From contig CAIQGU010000272.1 in assembly GCA_903871435.1 (NCBI GenBank), positions 1 through 6,561 on the forward strand: a DNA stretch of 6,561 bases, given 5' to 3'. The notes under the pieces were generated by a model. That model searched no databases and was not told the DNA's origin. It worked only from the letters and a program-made list of their open reading frames with translations. Shown here piece after piece: positions 1-5,654 of the stretch. The position numbers were made by a program, and so were the translations under genes. The DNA comes from an uncultured Burkholderiales bacterium. GTDB lineage: Bacteria > Pseudomonadota > Gammaproteobacteria > Burkholderiales > Burkholderiaceae_F. How positions within the stretch are numbered: the first letter of the stretch is position 1; each line of letters opens with the position of its first letter.

Positions 1-650
1 AGTGCTGCGCCGGTTCCCTCCTGCGGTTCAGCAAAAGCCAGCACCACGGTATTGCCTGCTGCGCTGCGCGGCAAGCGCAGCCAGCGGCGTCCGAACGCAG
101 CGCCCAGCGCGGCCACGCTGGGTCCCAGGGAGCGGCCAAAAAGGTTGAAAGCAGCGATGCCGCCGGGACGCAGCGATGCGTGGCACGCGCGGTAAAACGG
201 CTCGTCATCGAACACCGGGCCACGTGCGGCGGCGTCGTAGAGATCGACCTGCAGCAGATCGGCCTCGCCGCGCGCCTTCCTGAGGTAAATGCCGGCATCG
301 GCCCGTACCACCGTGAGGCGGTCGTCATCGTCCGGCAAGGCAAACCAGGCCCGCGCGGCGCCAATGACAGCCGGGTCGATGTCGACGACGGTGACGCGGC
401 TGGTGCGCAGGTGCCGGTAGCAGAATTTGGTGAGCGCAGCGGCGCCCAGCCCCAGTTGCAGCACGTGCTGCGGTGCGGGCACGAAAAGCAGTGGCGCCAT
501 CATCTGCTGCTGGTACTCGAGTTCCAGGCGGTAGGGGTGGCGCAGGGACATGGCGCCCTGGATCCACTCGGTGCCAAAGTGCAGGTAGCGCACGCCCTCG
601 GATTCGGACAGCGTCACATCGCTGGCCGGCCGCGGAAGATCACGCGCCAT
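1..650 (-). CDS. Spermidine synthase-like (aminopropyltransferase-fold) protein, C-terminus cut by window edge
   Basis: The reading frame is open from ATG at 650-648 to the left edge, giving 216 residues with no stop. The protein has the Rossmann core of the spermidine synthase/SAM-methyltransferase family. Visible parts are an N-terminal strand region (YLHFGTEW, about 22-29), LEYQQQMMAPLLF (about 44-56) in place of the YHE-type segment, the cofactor loop LQLGLGAAALTKF (about 64-76), the acidic strand VTVVDIDPAVI (about 86-96), and ADLLQVDLYDA (about 130-140) where true synthases have the catalytic DxxDP. LRPGGIAAFNLFGR (about 160-173) matches the conserved LxPGGI segment. Canonical enzymes have GGGDG and usually VEID; here these are GLGAA and VDID, so aminopropyl transfer to putrescine is not assured, and it could be a related methyltransferase-like protein. 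Its start lies inside the end of the upstream DUF1631 gene (11-bp overlap), pointing to translational coupling. No strong ribosome site is visible; GGTGG about 10 nt upstream is weak. No signal peptide, so probably cytoplasmic. Confidence 0.85.
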   Translation of the reverse strand, partial: MARDLPRPASDVTLSESEGVRYLHFGTEWIQGAMSLRHPYRLELEYQQQMMAPLLFVPAPQHVLQLGLGAAALTKFCYRHLRTSRVTVVDIDPAVIGAARAWFALPDDDDRLTVVRADAGIYLRKARGEADLLQVDLYDAAARGPVFDDEPFYRACHASLRPGGIAAFNLFGRSLGPSVAALGAAFGRRWLRLPRSAAGNTVVLAFAEPQEGTGAA

Positions 651-3015
651 CGGGCGAGCCACCCGTCGCGGCATCAGCCGCGCGGCGCAGATCCTTGAGC
701 ACGCTGCGCAGAGCCCGCGTCAGCAAGGGTGCCGTTTCTGCCGGCCGGATAAGGCCGCCGCGAACGTATTCGACCAGCGTGTCATGGGACAAAGACGCCA
801 GCGAGCCGCCGGTGCGCGACGAGAACAGCGCAAGCGCGCGTGCCGGTGTCCAGCCGGCAAATCGCATGCGCACCACCGCGCGGCCCAGGTTGATGTCGAA
901 CCAGCGCCGTTCGCGCCATTGCGCGACCTGCTCGCGGGCCTCTTCGAGACCCGGCGCTTCGGCGGTCAGTTCGAGCGGGGCCTTGAGCCATTGGTGAACC
1001 ACGCCCGATTTGGCCTGGGACAAAAAGTGCTGCACCGCTTCGTCGACGACCGGGACCGGCTGGGCGCGGTCGATTTCCGGCGCCTCGCGCAGGGTGAATC
1101 CGTCGAGGCGGATGCGCACCGTGCTGGGCGAAAAACCGCCGGCACCGGGAGCCGGCGTATCGCCACCGCCCAGTACGGCCGAGTGCGCGATCATCAGGCG
1201 GTTGAGAAAAGCCTGCATGCGTTCGGCCGGCCAGCCGATGAGCGCCACGCCATCGCGCAGTTGGGTCAGCAACGCGGCAATCGACTCGACCTGGCGTTTG
1301 CGGTCCTGGTTGGCAGTGGCCGGCAGCACGCTCGCCACCAGTTCCGGCACGACCATCAGCAGCCGGCGGAAATGTTCCGGTCCGCCCACGGCTGCCGCCT
1401 CGGCCATGGCGCGTGCCCAGGGCCCATAGAGGAACTGGCGCAGATACTCCTCCAGACCCGCGCTCTCCATCACTTTTTCGAGGAACTGCGCTGCCTCCAA
1501 CGCCTGGATTTCGCGCTTTTCGGCATCGCGCAGGTATTCCCGCGCGGTCACCACGGCTTCGCTGGGGGTCGGCACGACGGACGCCAGGAAAGCATCGAAC
1601 TGGTCGCCGGACTGGGCAAATGCCGACGCAGCGGCGCTGGGCGAATGCACGACAAAATGGATGGCGCTGCGCGCCTGATGAAGATAGCGCTGGTTATCGC
1701 TACCATCGGGGGACCAACCGATGGATGTAGTCGCCAGCGAATTGATGAGCCGGCGCGCCGGGTGGTCGGCGCGCAGCAGTACCGAGGGATCGGCAAGCGC
1801 CACTTCCAGAAAGGGAAACCGCAGGCAGACCACCAGCGTGCGCAGTGGCGCGGGCATGAGCCGGTCGCGTTCGATGCGGGCAAAGATGCGGGCCACGAGC
1901 TGGATCGTGAGCTTGTGCAGCGGCGTGGCGGCCTGGGTGATGAGCGTGCGGCTGTAGTCGCGGCTGCCGATGAATTCGGGCAGGGGCTTGCCGTCCGTCG
2001 TCACCACACTGCCGGGTTCAGCACCGGCTTTGGCCGCGACGCGGGCGGCATCCTGTCGTTGCCCCGAGAGCATCGCCGCCACGAGCTCACTGGCCGGCGC
2101 CACCGGGGTCAGCGCCTGGCCGGCAGCGACGCGGCGGCCGGCATCGAGGATCGCCTCGACGAGCGGCGCGGCATTGACACCGAGCGTCGCCTGCAGGCGA
2201 CCGTATTCGAGCAAGGGCTCCTCTTCGCCGTGGACGGCGGCGGCATCGGCACGGGGCGCGGCAGCAGCCACGCGCCCCGGGGCGGCGCGCACCGGCGCGC
2301 TGGCCGCTGCCGGGGCATCGGCTGCAGCCTGGGGCTTGCGCGGCCCCCCCTCTTCCCGGCCGCCGCGATCCGGATCCGGGGCGGCGCGGCTTGGCGCATA
2401 GGGCGCGATGCCCTTGCTGTCGAGCATCCGGGCGATGGCAACGTAGGCGGCGTCGAGTGGAGCGCTCAGCGGGCCGGGAAAGTGTCGCAGCAGCGCCCCT
2501 ATGCCATCGACGGGAGGGCTGGCAGCCTCCAGGGCGTCGGCAACCGCTTCGAGAATGATGGTCGGACGCAACGGCGAGTGCTGCTCGGAAAAATCGCTGC
2601 TCCCGCGCAGGGATTGCAGCCGCAGGTTTACGGCGCTGTTGCCCACCTGGACGAGGTTGCGCAAGCGGGCGGCGCACTGGTCGATCTGGCTGCGCAGGTC
2701 AGATTCGTCCATCTCCATGAGGGATAGCGCGGCGCGGCGCGCGCCCGACCCGGCCTTGCGACCCAGGAAAACCGCAACGCCGGCATCGAAACCGCCACGC
2801 AACTGCTGGGCAAAGGCGCGTTCCAGGGTCTTTTCCTGCAAGGAGAGCGCCAGCGCCGGCTTGGCCTGGGATTCCTCGCCCGACCGCACCGCACTGGCCA
2901 AGGCCTCGTGAAGGATTTCCGGAACTCGGGGCAGGAAGACATCGGCAAGCACCTGCCAGCACTGCGCCAGCAAGGCCTCGGCCTGCGCCGGTTTGGCCGG
3001 GGGCGCGTCACTCAC
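640..3015 (-). CDS. DUF1631 family protein, function unknown
   Basis: Complete 791-residue protein. I recognise the DUF1631 family, whose members are sometimes labelled thymidine phosphorylase in genomes without support that I know of. The N-terminal part (about 10-190) is helical and includes a SLMEMDESDL segment and HSPLRPTIILEA (about 146-157), resembling the family's 'NPL-P' segment. A low-complexity Ala/Pro/Arg/Gly linker follows (about 205-265). The core (about 350-610) contains TPLHKLTIQLVARIF, then LRTLVVCLRFPFLEVALADP and HPARRLINSLATTSIGW (about 392-434), the most typical family block. The C-terminal part (about 695-780: RRWFDINLG, ALALFSSRTGG, LVEYVRGGL) corresponds to the beta-rich end seen in full-length members. 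No signal peptide or membrane segment is evident, so it is probably cytoplasmic. The start is GTG, chosen because AGAGG sits 6 nt upstream and no in-frame ATG gives a fuller N-terminus. The stop overlaps the next gene's start, indicating an operon with the spermidine-synthase-like gene. The long open frame on the opposite strand is a composition effect. Confidence 0.88.
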   Translation of the reverse strand: MSDAPPAKPAQAEALLAQCWQVLADVFLPRVPEILHEALASAVRSGEESQAKPALALSLQEKTLERAFAQQLRGGFDAGVAVFLGRKAGSGARRAALSLMEMDESDLRSQIDQCAARLRNLVQVGNSAVNLRLQSLRGSSDFSEQHSPLRPTIILEAVADALEAASPPVDGIGALLRHFPGPLSAPLDAAYVAIARMLDSKGIAPYAPSRAAPDPDRGGREEGGPRKPQAAADAPAAASAPVRAAPGRVAAAAPRADAAAVHGEEEPLLEYGRLQATLGVNAAPLVEAILDAGRRVAAGQALTPVAPASELVAAMLSGQRQDAARVAAKAGAEPGSVVTTDGKPLPEFIGSRDYSRTLITQAATPLHKLTIQLVARIFARIERDRLMPAPLRTLVVCLRFPFLEVALADPSVLLRADHPARRLINSLATTSIGWSPDGSDNQRYLHQARSAIHFVVHSPSAAASAFAQSGDQFDAFLASVVPTPSEAVVTAREYLRDAEKREIQALEAAQFLEKVMESAGLEEYLRQFLYGPWARAMAEAAAVGGPEHFRRLLMVVPELVASVLPATANQDRKRQVESIAALLTQLRDGVALIGWPAERMQAFLNRLMIAHSAVLGGGDTPAPGAGGFSPSTVRIRLDGFTLREAPEIDRAQPVPVVDEAVQHFLSQAKSGVVHQWLKAPLELTAEAPGLEEAREQVAQWRERRWFDINLGRAVVRMRFAGWTPARALALFSSRTGGSLASLSHDTLVEYVRGGLIRPAETAPLLTRALRSVLKDLRRAADAATGGSPDGA

Positions 3016-3110
3016 GCGTCGCCTCTGATCGGACGCAGGTCCATGCCCGATCCGGCGGCTCGCTCGCGTGCCTGTTCAGGGGACCGATTCAATTCGGCGG
3101 TGCTGCGCAT
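3012..3110 (-). CDS. Possible 32-residue leader ORF overlapping the DUF1631 start
   Basis: A minus-strand frame runs from ATG at 3110-3108 to TGA at 3014-3012, encoding 32 residues that begin MRSTAELN and end LRPIRGDA. It is rich in Arg, Ala and Glu. Its TGA overlaps the DUF1631 GTG in the 4-base arrangement GTGA, the classic geometry for translational coupling. A TAA in the same frame 9 nt before the ATG bounds it, so it is not a longer truncated gene. The ATG has no clear Shine-Dalgarno sequence; a second in-frame ATG at 3044-3042 would give a 10-residue peptide. I recognise no family. It may be a chance ORF, since open frames of this length are common in GC-rich DNA. Confidence 0.2.
   Translation of the reverse strand: MRSTAELNRSPEQARERAAGSGMDLRPIRGDA
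3022..3026 (-). promoter_or_regulatory. Ribosome binding site for the DUF1631 gene
   Basis: AGAGG on the minus strand, 6 nt before the GTG at 3015-3013. It is the best Shine-Dalgarno match in this gap and the reason for preferring the GTG start over others. Confidence 0.6.
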
Positions 3111-3156
3111 GCGGGAATGTTACTGCACCGGCCACGCACGCGCGACTTTTGCCGCC

Positions 3157-3206
3157 GAGCGGGGCGGCGCTACAGCGCCGTACAGCGCTATAGGACCGCC
3201 CCGCCC
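3157..3206 (-). terminator. Long hairpin just after htpG, possible transcript end (no U-tract)
   Basis: Begins 7 nt after the htpG stop codon. Outer arms GCGGGGCGG (3204-3196) and CCGCCCCGC (3167-3159) are perfectly complementary over 9 bp. Inner arms CTATAGCGC (3193-3185) and GCGCTGTAG (3178-3170) pair over 9 positions with one G-U, around a 6-nt loop. As minus-strand RNA two more G-U pairs (3195/3168 and 3205/3158) and one G-C (3206/3157) extend it, leaving a single C-C mismatch at 3194/3169. On the plus strand the three G-U positions become C-A mismatches, so the structure fits the htpG transcript better. No run of U follows (the next bases are TCGGCGGCAAAAG), so it is not a textbook intrinsic terminator. 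It may mark the 3' end of a Rho-dependent or processed transcript, or protect the message. Confidence 0.5.
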
Positions 3207-3213
3207 TATCCTA

Positions 3214-5136
3214 TCAATGGGCCGCGCCCAGCAGCAGGCTATTGACGCGCTTGACGAACTGCGCCGGATCATCGAGCTGCCCGCCTTCGGCGAGTATTGC
3301 CTGGTCGAGCAGCAGCTTGGCCCATTCGCCCAGGTCGGCGGTGCCGTCCTGCAGGCGCCGCACCAGGGGATGCTGCGGATTGAGTTCCAGGATGGGCGCA
3401 CTGGTGGGCGCGGCCTGGCCGCTGGCGCGCAACAGGCGCTGGAGGTGCGCGCTCATGGCGTCCTTGTCGACCACGATGCACGCCGGCGACTCGGTCAGGC
3501 GCAGAGTGACGCGCACGTCGGAAACGCGGCTGCCCAGCACTTCCTTGATACGGCCGAGCAGATCCTTGTATTCGTCCTCGGCCTTGCGCTTGTCCTCCTT
3601 GTCCTTTTCGTCGTCCAGGGCGTCGAGCGCCAGGTCGCCCTTGGCGACCGATACCAGCGGCTTGCCGTCGAACTCGGTGACAAAGGACAACATCCATTCA
3701 TCCACGCGATCCGTGAGCAGCAACACCTCGACACCCTTCTTGCGGAAAACTTCCAGGTGCGGACTGTTGCGCGCCGCCTCGGCCGAGTCGGCCGTCACGT
3801 AATAGATGGCGGTCTGTCCGACCTTCATGCGGGCCACGTACTGGGCGAGCGATCCGGGCTTGCCGCCGGTTTCGGCCGCGTCGGCGGTGGAGTGGAAACG
3901 CAGCAGCTTGGCGATGCGCTCGGCGTTGGGAGCGTCCTCGCCCACGCCTTCCTTGAGGACCGCGCCGAACTCCGTCCAGAACGTGGCGTAGTCATCCGGG
4001 CGGTTCTGCGCCAGATCCTCAAGCAGCGACAGGATGCGCTTGGTGCAACCCTCGCGGATGGCCTTGACGTCGCGGCTCTCCTGAAGGATTTCCCGCGAAA
4101 CGTTGAGCGGCAGATCGCTGGAATCGACGATGCCGCGCGTGAAGCGCAGGTAGGCCGGGAGGAGCTGCTCGGCGTCGTCCATGATGAACACCCGCCGCAC
4201 GTAGAGCTTGAGTCCGTGCGTCTGCTTGCGGTCCCACATGTCGAAGGGGGCACGCTTGGGGATGTAGAGCAGCTGGATGTACTCGTTGCGCCCTTCGACA
4301 CGGTTGTGCGTCCAGGCCAGCGGGTCACCGAAATCGTGCGAGACGTGTTTGTAGAACTCGGTGTACTGCTCGTCGGTGATGTCGGACTTGGCTCGCGTCC
4401 ACAGCGCGGAGGCACGGTTGACCGTCTCCACCTCGCCCGTCTCGCGCAATTCATTGGTGTCCTTGTCCCACTCTTCCTTGGCCATGCGGATGGGCGTGGC
4501 GATGTGGTCGGAATAGTGGGTGAGTATCGACTTGAGCTTCCAACTCGAGAGCAGTTCCTCGTTGCCTTCCTTGAGATGCAGGACGATGTCCGTTCCCCGA
4601 GCGGCGCGGGTCGCGGGAGCGATGGTGAACTCGCCCGCCCCATCCGATTCCCAGCGCGCCGCCTGTCCCTCGGCAGCACCGGCACGCCGCGACACCACGC
4701 TGACACGGTCGGCAACGATGAACGCCGAGTAGAAACCCACGCCGAACTGACCGATGAGCTGGGAGTCCTTGCGCTGGTCGCCACTGAGCTGGGCGAAGAA
4801 TTCGCGGGTGCCGCTCTTGGCGATCGTGCCCAGGTGGGCCACCATTTCGTCGCGGCTCATGCCGATGCCGTTATCCGATATCGTGACCGTGCGCGCTGCC
4901 TTGTCGTAACCGACATCGATGGCGAGCGTTTCGCCGGCCGGCAGCAGATCGGGCTGGGCGATGGCCGCAAAGCGCAGGCGATCGCAGGCATCGGAGGCGT
5001 TGCTCACGAGCTCGCGCAGGAAGATGTCCTTGTTGCTGTAGAGCGAATGGATCATCAACTGCAGCAATTGCTTGACCTCGGCCTGGAAGCCGAGGGTCTG
5101 GGGGGTGTCGGTCGTCGTCGTTTCTTCTTGGGTCAT
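3214..5136 (-). CDS. htpG: Molecular chaperone HtpG (bacterial Hsp90)
   Basis: Complete, 640 residues, close to the usual 620-650 for proteobacterial HtpG. HtpG is a cytosolic homodimeric ATPase that remodels client proteins, usually with DnaK. The N-terminal GHKL ATP-binding domain (about 15-230) shows [12 protein letters not shown] with the catalytic Glu42, Asn46 and Asp49, DNGIGM (Asp88, Gly92), LGTIAKSGT (102-110), and [11 protein letters not shown] (129-139). [10 protein letters not shown] closes this domain. The middle domain carries the typical [11 protein letters not shown] and [14 protein letters not shown], including the Arg expected to contact the ATP gamma-phosphate. A charged segment ([19 protein letters not shown]) lies between the middle and C-terminal dimerisation parts. 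The C-terminus is GAAH, without the eukaryotic MEEVD, as expected for bacteria. The ATG start fits the family's N-terminus; the upstream GGA, 9 nt away, is a weak ribosome site. The stop is doubled in frame (TGA TAG). A sigma-32-like promoter lies about 100 nt upstream. Confidence 0.98.
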   Translation of the reverse strand: MTQEETTTTDTPQTLGFQAEVKQLLQLMIHSLYSNKDIFLRELVSNASDACDRLRFAAIAQPDLLPAGETLAIDVGYDKAARTVTISDNGIGMSRDEMVAHLGTIAKSGTREFFAQLSGDQRKDSQLIGQFGVGFYSAFIVADRVSVVSRRAGAAEGQAARWESDGAGEFTIAPATRAARGTDIVLHLKEGNEELLSSWKLKSILTHYSDHIATPIRMAKEEWDKDTNELRETGEVETVNRASALWTRAKSDITDEQYTEFYKHVSHDFGDPLAWTHNRVEGRNEYIQLLYIPKRAPFDMWDRKQTHGLKLYVRRVFIMDDAEQLLPAYLRFTRGIVDSSDLPLNVSREILQESRDVKAIREGCTKRILSLLEDLAQNRPDDYATFWTEFGAVLKEGVGEDAPNAERIAKLLRFHSTADAAETGGKPGSLAQYVARMKVGQTAIYYVTADSAEAARNSPHLEVFRKKGVEVLLLTDRVDEWMLSFVTEFDGKPLVSVAKGDLALDALDDEKDKEDKRKAEDEYKDLLGRIKEVLGSRVSDVRVTLRLTESPACIVVDKDAMSAHLQRLLRASGQAAPTSAPILELNPQHPLVRRLQDGTADLGEWAKLLLDQAILAEGGQLDDPAQFVKRVNSLLLGAAH

Positions 5137-5228
5137 GTTGGCAGGTCCACGTACGTAGTAAAAAGGCTGGATGGTCGCCGCGCATTATGGGCGAGCCGCG
5201 CTCCGCCACCACGGCGATGGCAGTCGGC

Positions 5229-5257
5229 ACTTGGGGTCATGCGGTCATGAATTCAAG
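5229..5257 (-). promoter_or_regulatory. Sigma-32 (RpoH) heat-shock promoter of htpG
   Basis: On the minus strand CTTGAA (5257-5252) is followed after 15 nt (5251-5237) by CCCCAAGT (5236-5229). The known RpoH consensus is CTTGAA, 13-15 nt, CCCCATnT, so the -35 is perfect and the -10 misses one base (A for T). Transcription would begin near 5222, giving a leader of about 85 nt before the htpG ATG. RpoH control of htpG is well established in Escherichia coli. The start site here is inferred. Confidence 0.68.
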
Positions 5258-5280
5258 GACGGGCGCCGGGAAAATGCCGC

Positions 5281-5307
5281 GCAGAACGCTTGCCGGAGGC
5301 GTTCCGC
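5281..5307. repeat. Inverted repeat upstream of the htpG promoter
   Basis: GAACGCTT (5284-5291) and AGGCGTTC (5297-5304) are complementary except for one T-G, around the 5-nt loop GCCGG. GC at 5281-5282 and GC at 5306-5307 can add two pairs beyond an A/C mismatch. It lies about 24 bp upstream of the htpG -35. It could be an operator for a dimeric regulator or a weak transcript end; no T-run follows on either strand. Confidence 0.35.
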
Positions 5308-5326
5308 AGCCCGGCGAGCACCCGCA

Positions 5327-5372
5327 ACATCTATAAAATACTGTTCCAAAACAAATAGTTAAATCAATTTTC
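5327..5372. other. AT-rich island in the divergent promoter region
   Basis: About 46 bp made up largely of A and T (for example TATAAAATA at 5332-5340 and AGTTAAATCAATTTT at 5357-5371) within otherwise very GC-rich sequence. On the plus strand TATAAA resembles a -10 but has no matching -35. On the minus strand TTTAAC, 17 nt, TATTTT is a poor promoter candidate. Such islands often hold promoters, UP elements or sites for nucleoid proteins; I cannot say which applies here. Confidence 0.4.
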
Positions 5373-5519
5373 GGGTGCGCAATCGGCGGCACGCAAGCCG
5401 CGCCGCAAGATCGGCAATGCGCAAGCCGCAGCTAGAACGGACACGCGGATATCCCGCTCACCGCCGTTGCCGAATCAATATCCGCATTTCGCGACCTTTC
5501 GCCGTGCTTTTCGCCGCGA

Positions 5520-5549
5520 TAGGCAAGCCGAACCGGGGCATCCTAGACT
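5520..5549 (+). promoter_or_regulatory. Weak candidate promoter for the PAS-sensor gene
   Basis: TAGGCA (5520-5525), 18 nt, TAGACT (5544-5549) is a partial match to the sigma-70 consensus, about 105 nt before the ATG at 5655. Both hexamers deviate at about two positions and the spacer is slightly long, so this is only the best candidate I could find. Confidence 0.2.
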
Positions 5550-5581
5550 GTGGCGGAAAGCGGCGCTGCTCCCTACCGGAC

Positions 5582-5617
5582 TGCACGGCTCGATAACCGC
5601 GCAGCGCGGCCCGTGCA
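5582..5617 (+). repeat. Hairpin in the likely leader of the PAS-sensor gene
   Basis: TGCACGG (5582-5588) and CCGTGCA (5611-5617) are exact inverted repeats. Between them lies a small GC-rich hairpin, CCGC GCAGC GCGG (5597-5609). The element ends 37 nt before the ATG at 5655. It could be a leader-RNA structure or a protein-binding dyad. No U-run follows, so termination is unlikely. Confidence 0.4.
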
Positions 5618-5654
5618 ACTTCCATTTACACAGCCAAGCAGATCCTCATCACCC

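Larger units (their letters stand above)
5137..5654. other. Divergent intergenic region between htpG and the PAS-sensor gene
   Basis: A 518-bp non-coding stretch. It holds the htpG leader and its heat-shock promoter (to 5257), a short inverted repeat (5281-5307), an AT-rich island (5327-5372), a 10-bp direct repeat (CGCAAGCCGC at 5392-5401 and 5420-5429, with a shorter GCAAGCCG at 5523-5530), and a hairpin before the PAS gene (5582-5617). Small open frames here have no ribosome sites or recognisable products, so I treat them as chance. I see no tRNA or known riboswitch. Confidence 0.75.

Noticed and set aside
180..698. 172-codon plus-strand frame at the left end
   Set aside because: It is antisense to the spermidine-synthase-like gene, whose conserved motifs are plain on the minus strand.
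784..2727. 647-codon open frame on the plus strand opposite the DUF1631 gene
   Set aside because: Same composition effect. The minus-strand frame matches a known family along its length, while this one is rich in His, Arg and Gly without domain structure.
5149..5156. ACGTACGT palindrome just upstream of the htpG ribosome site
   Set aside because: It is only 8 bp and not part of a longer dyad; too short to support a regulatory call.
2908..5250. 780-codon open frame on the plus strand opposite htpG
   Set aside because: It is the antisense of a clear Hsp90 gene. Its translation has no recognisable domain and its openness follows from GC-rich codon positions.
5137..5260. CIRCE/HrcA operator in front of htpG
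   Set aside because: I looked for the TTAGCACTC-N9-GAGTGCTAA dyad and it is absent.
5171..5362. 63-codon plus-strand frame across the htpG promoter
   Set aside because: It has no ribosome site or recognisable product and runs through the heat-shock promoter and inverted repeat.
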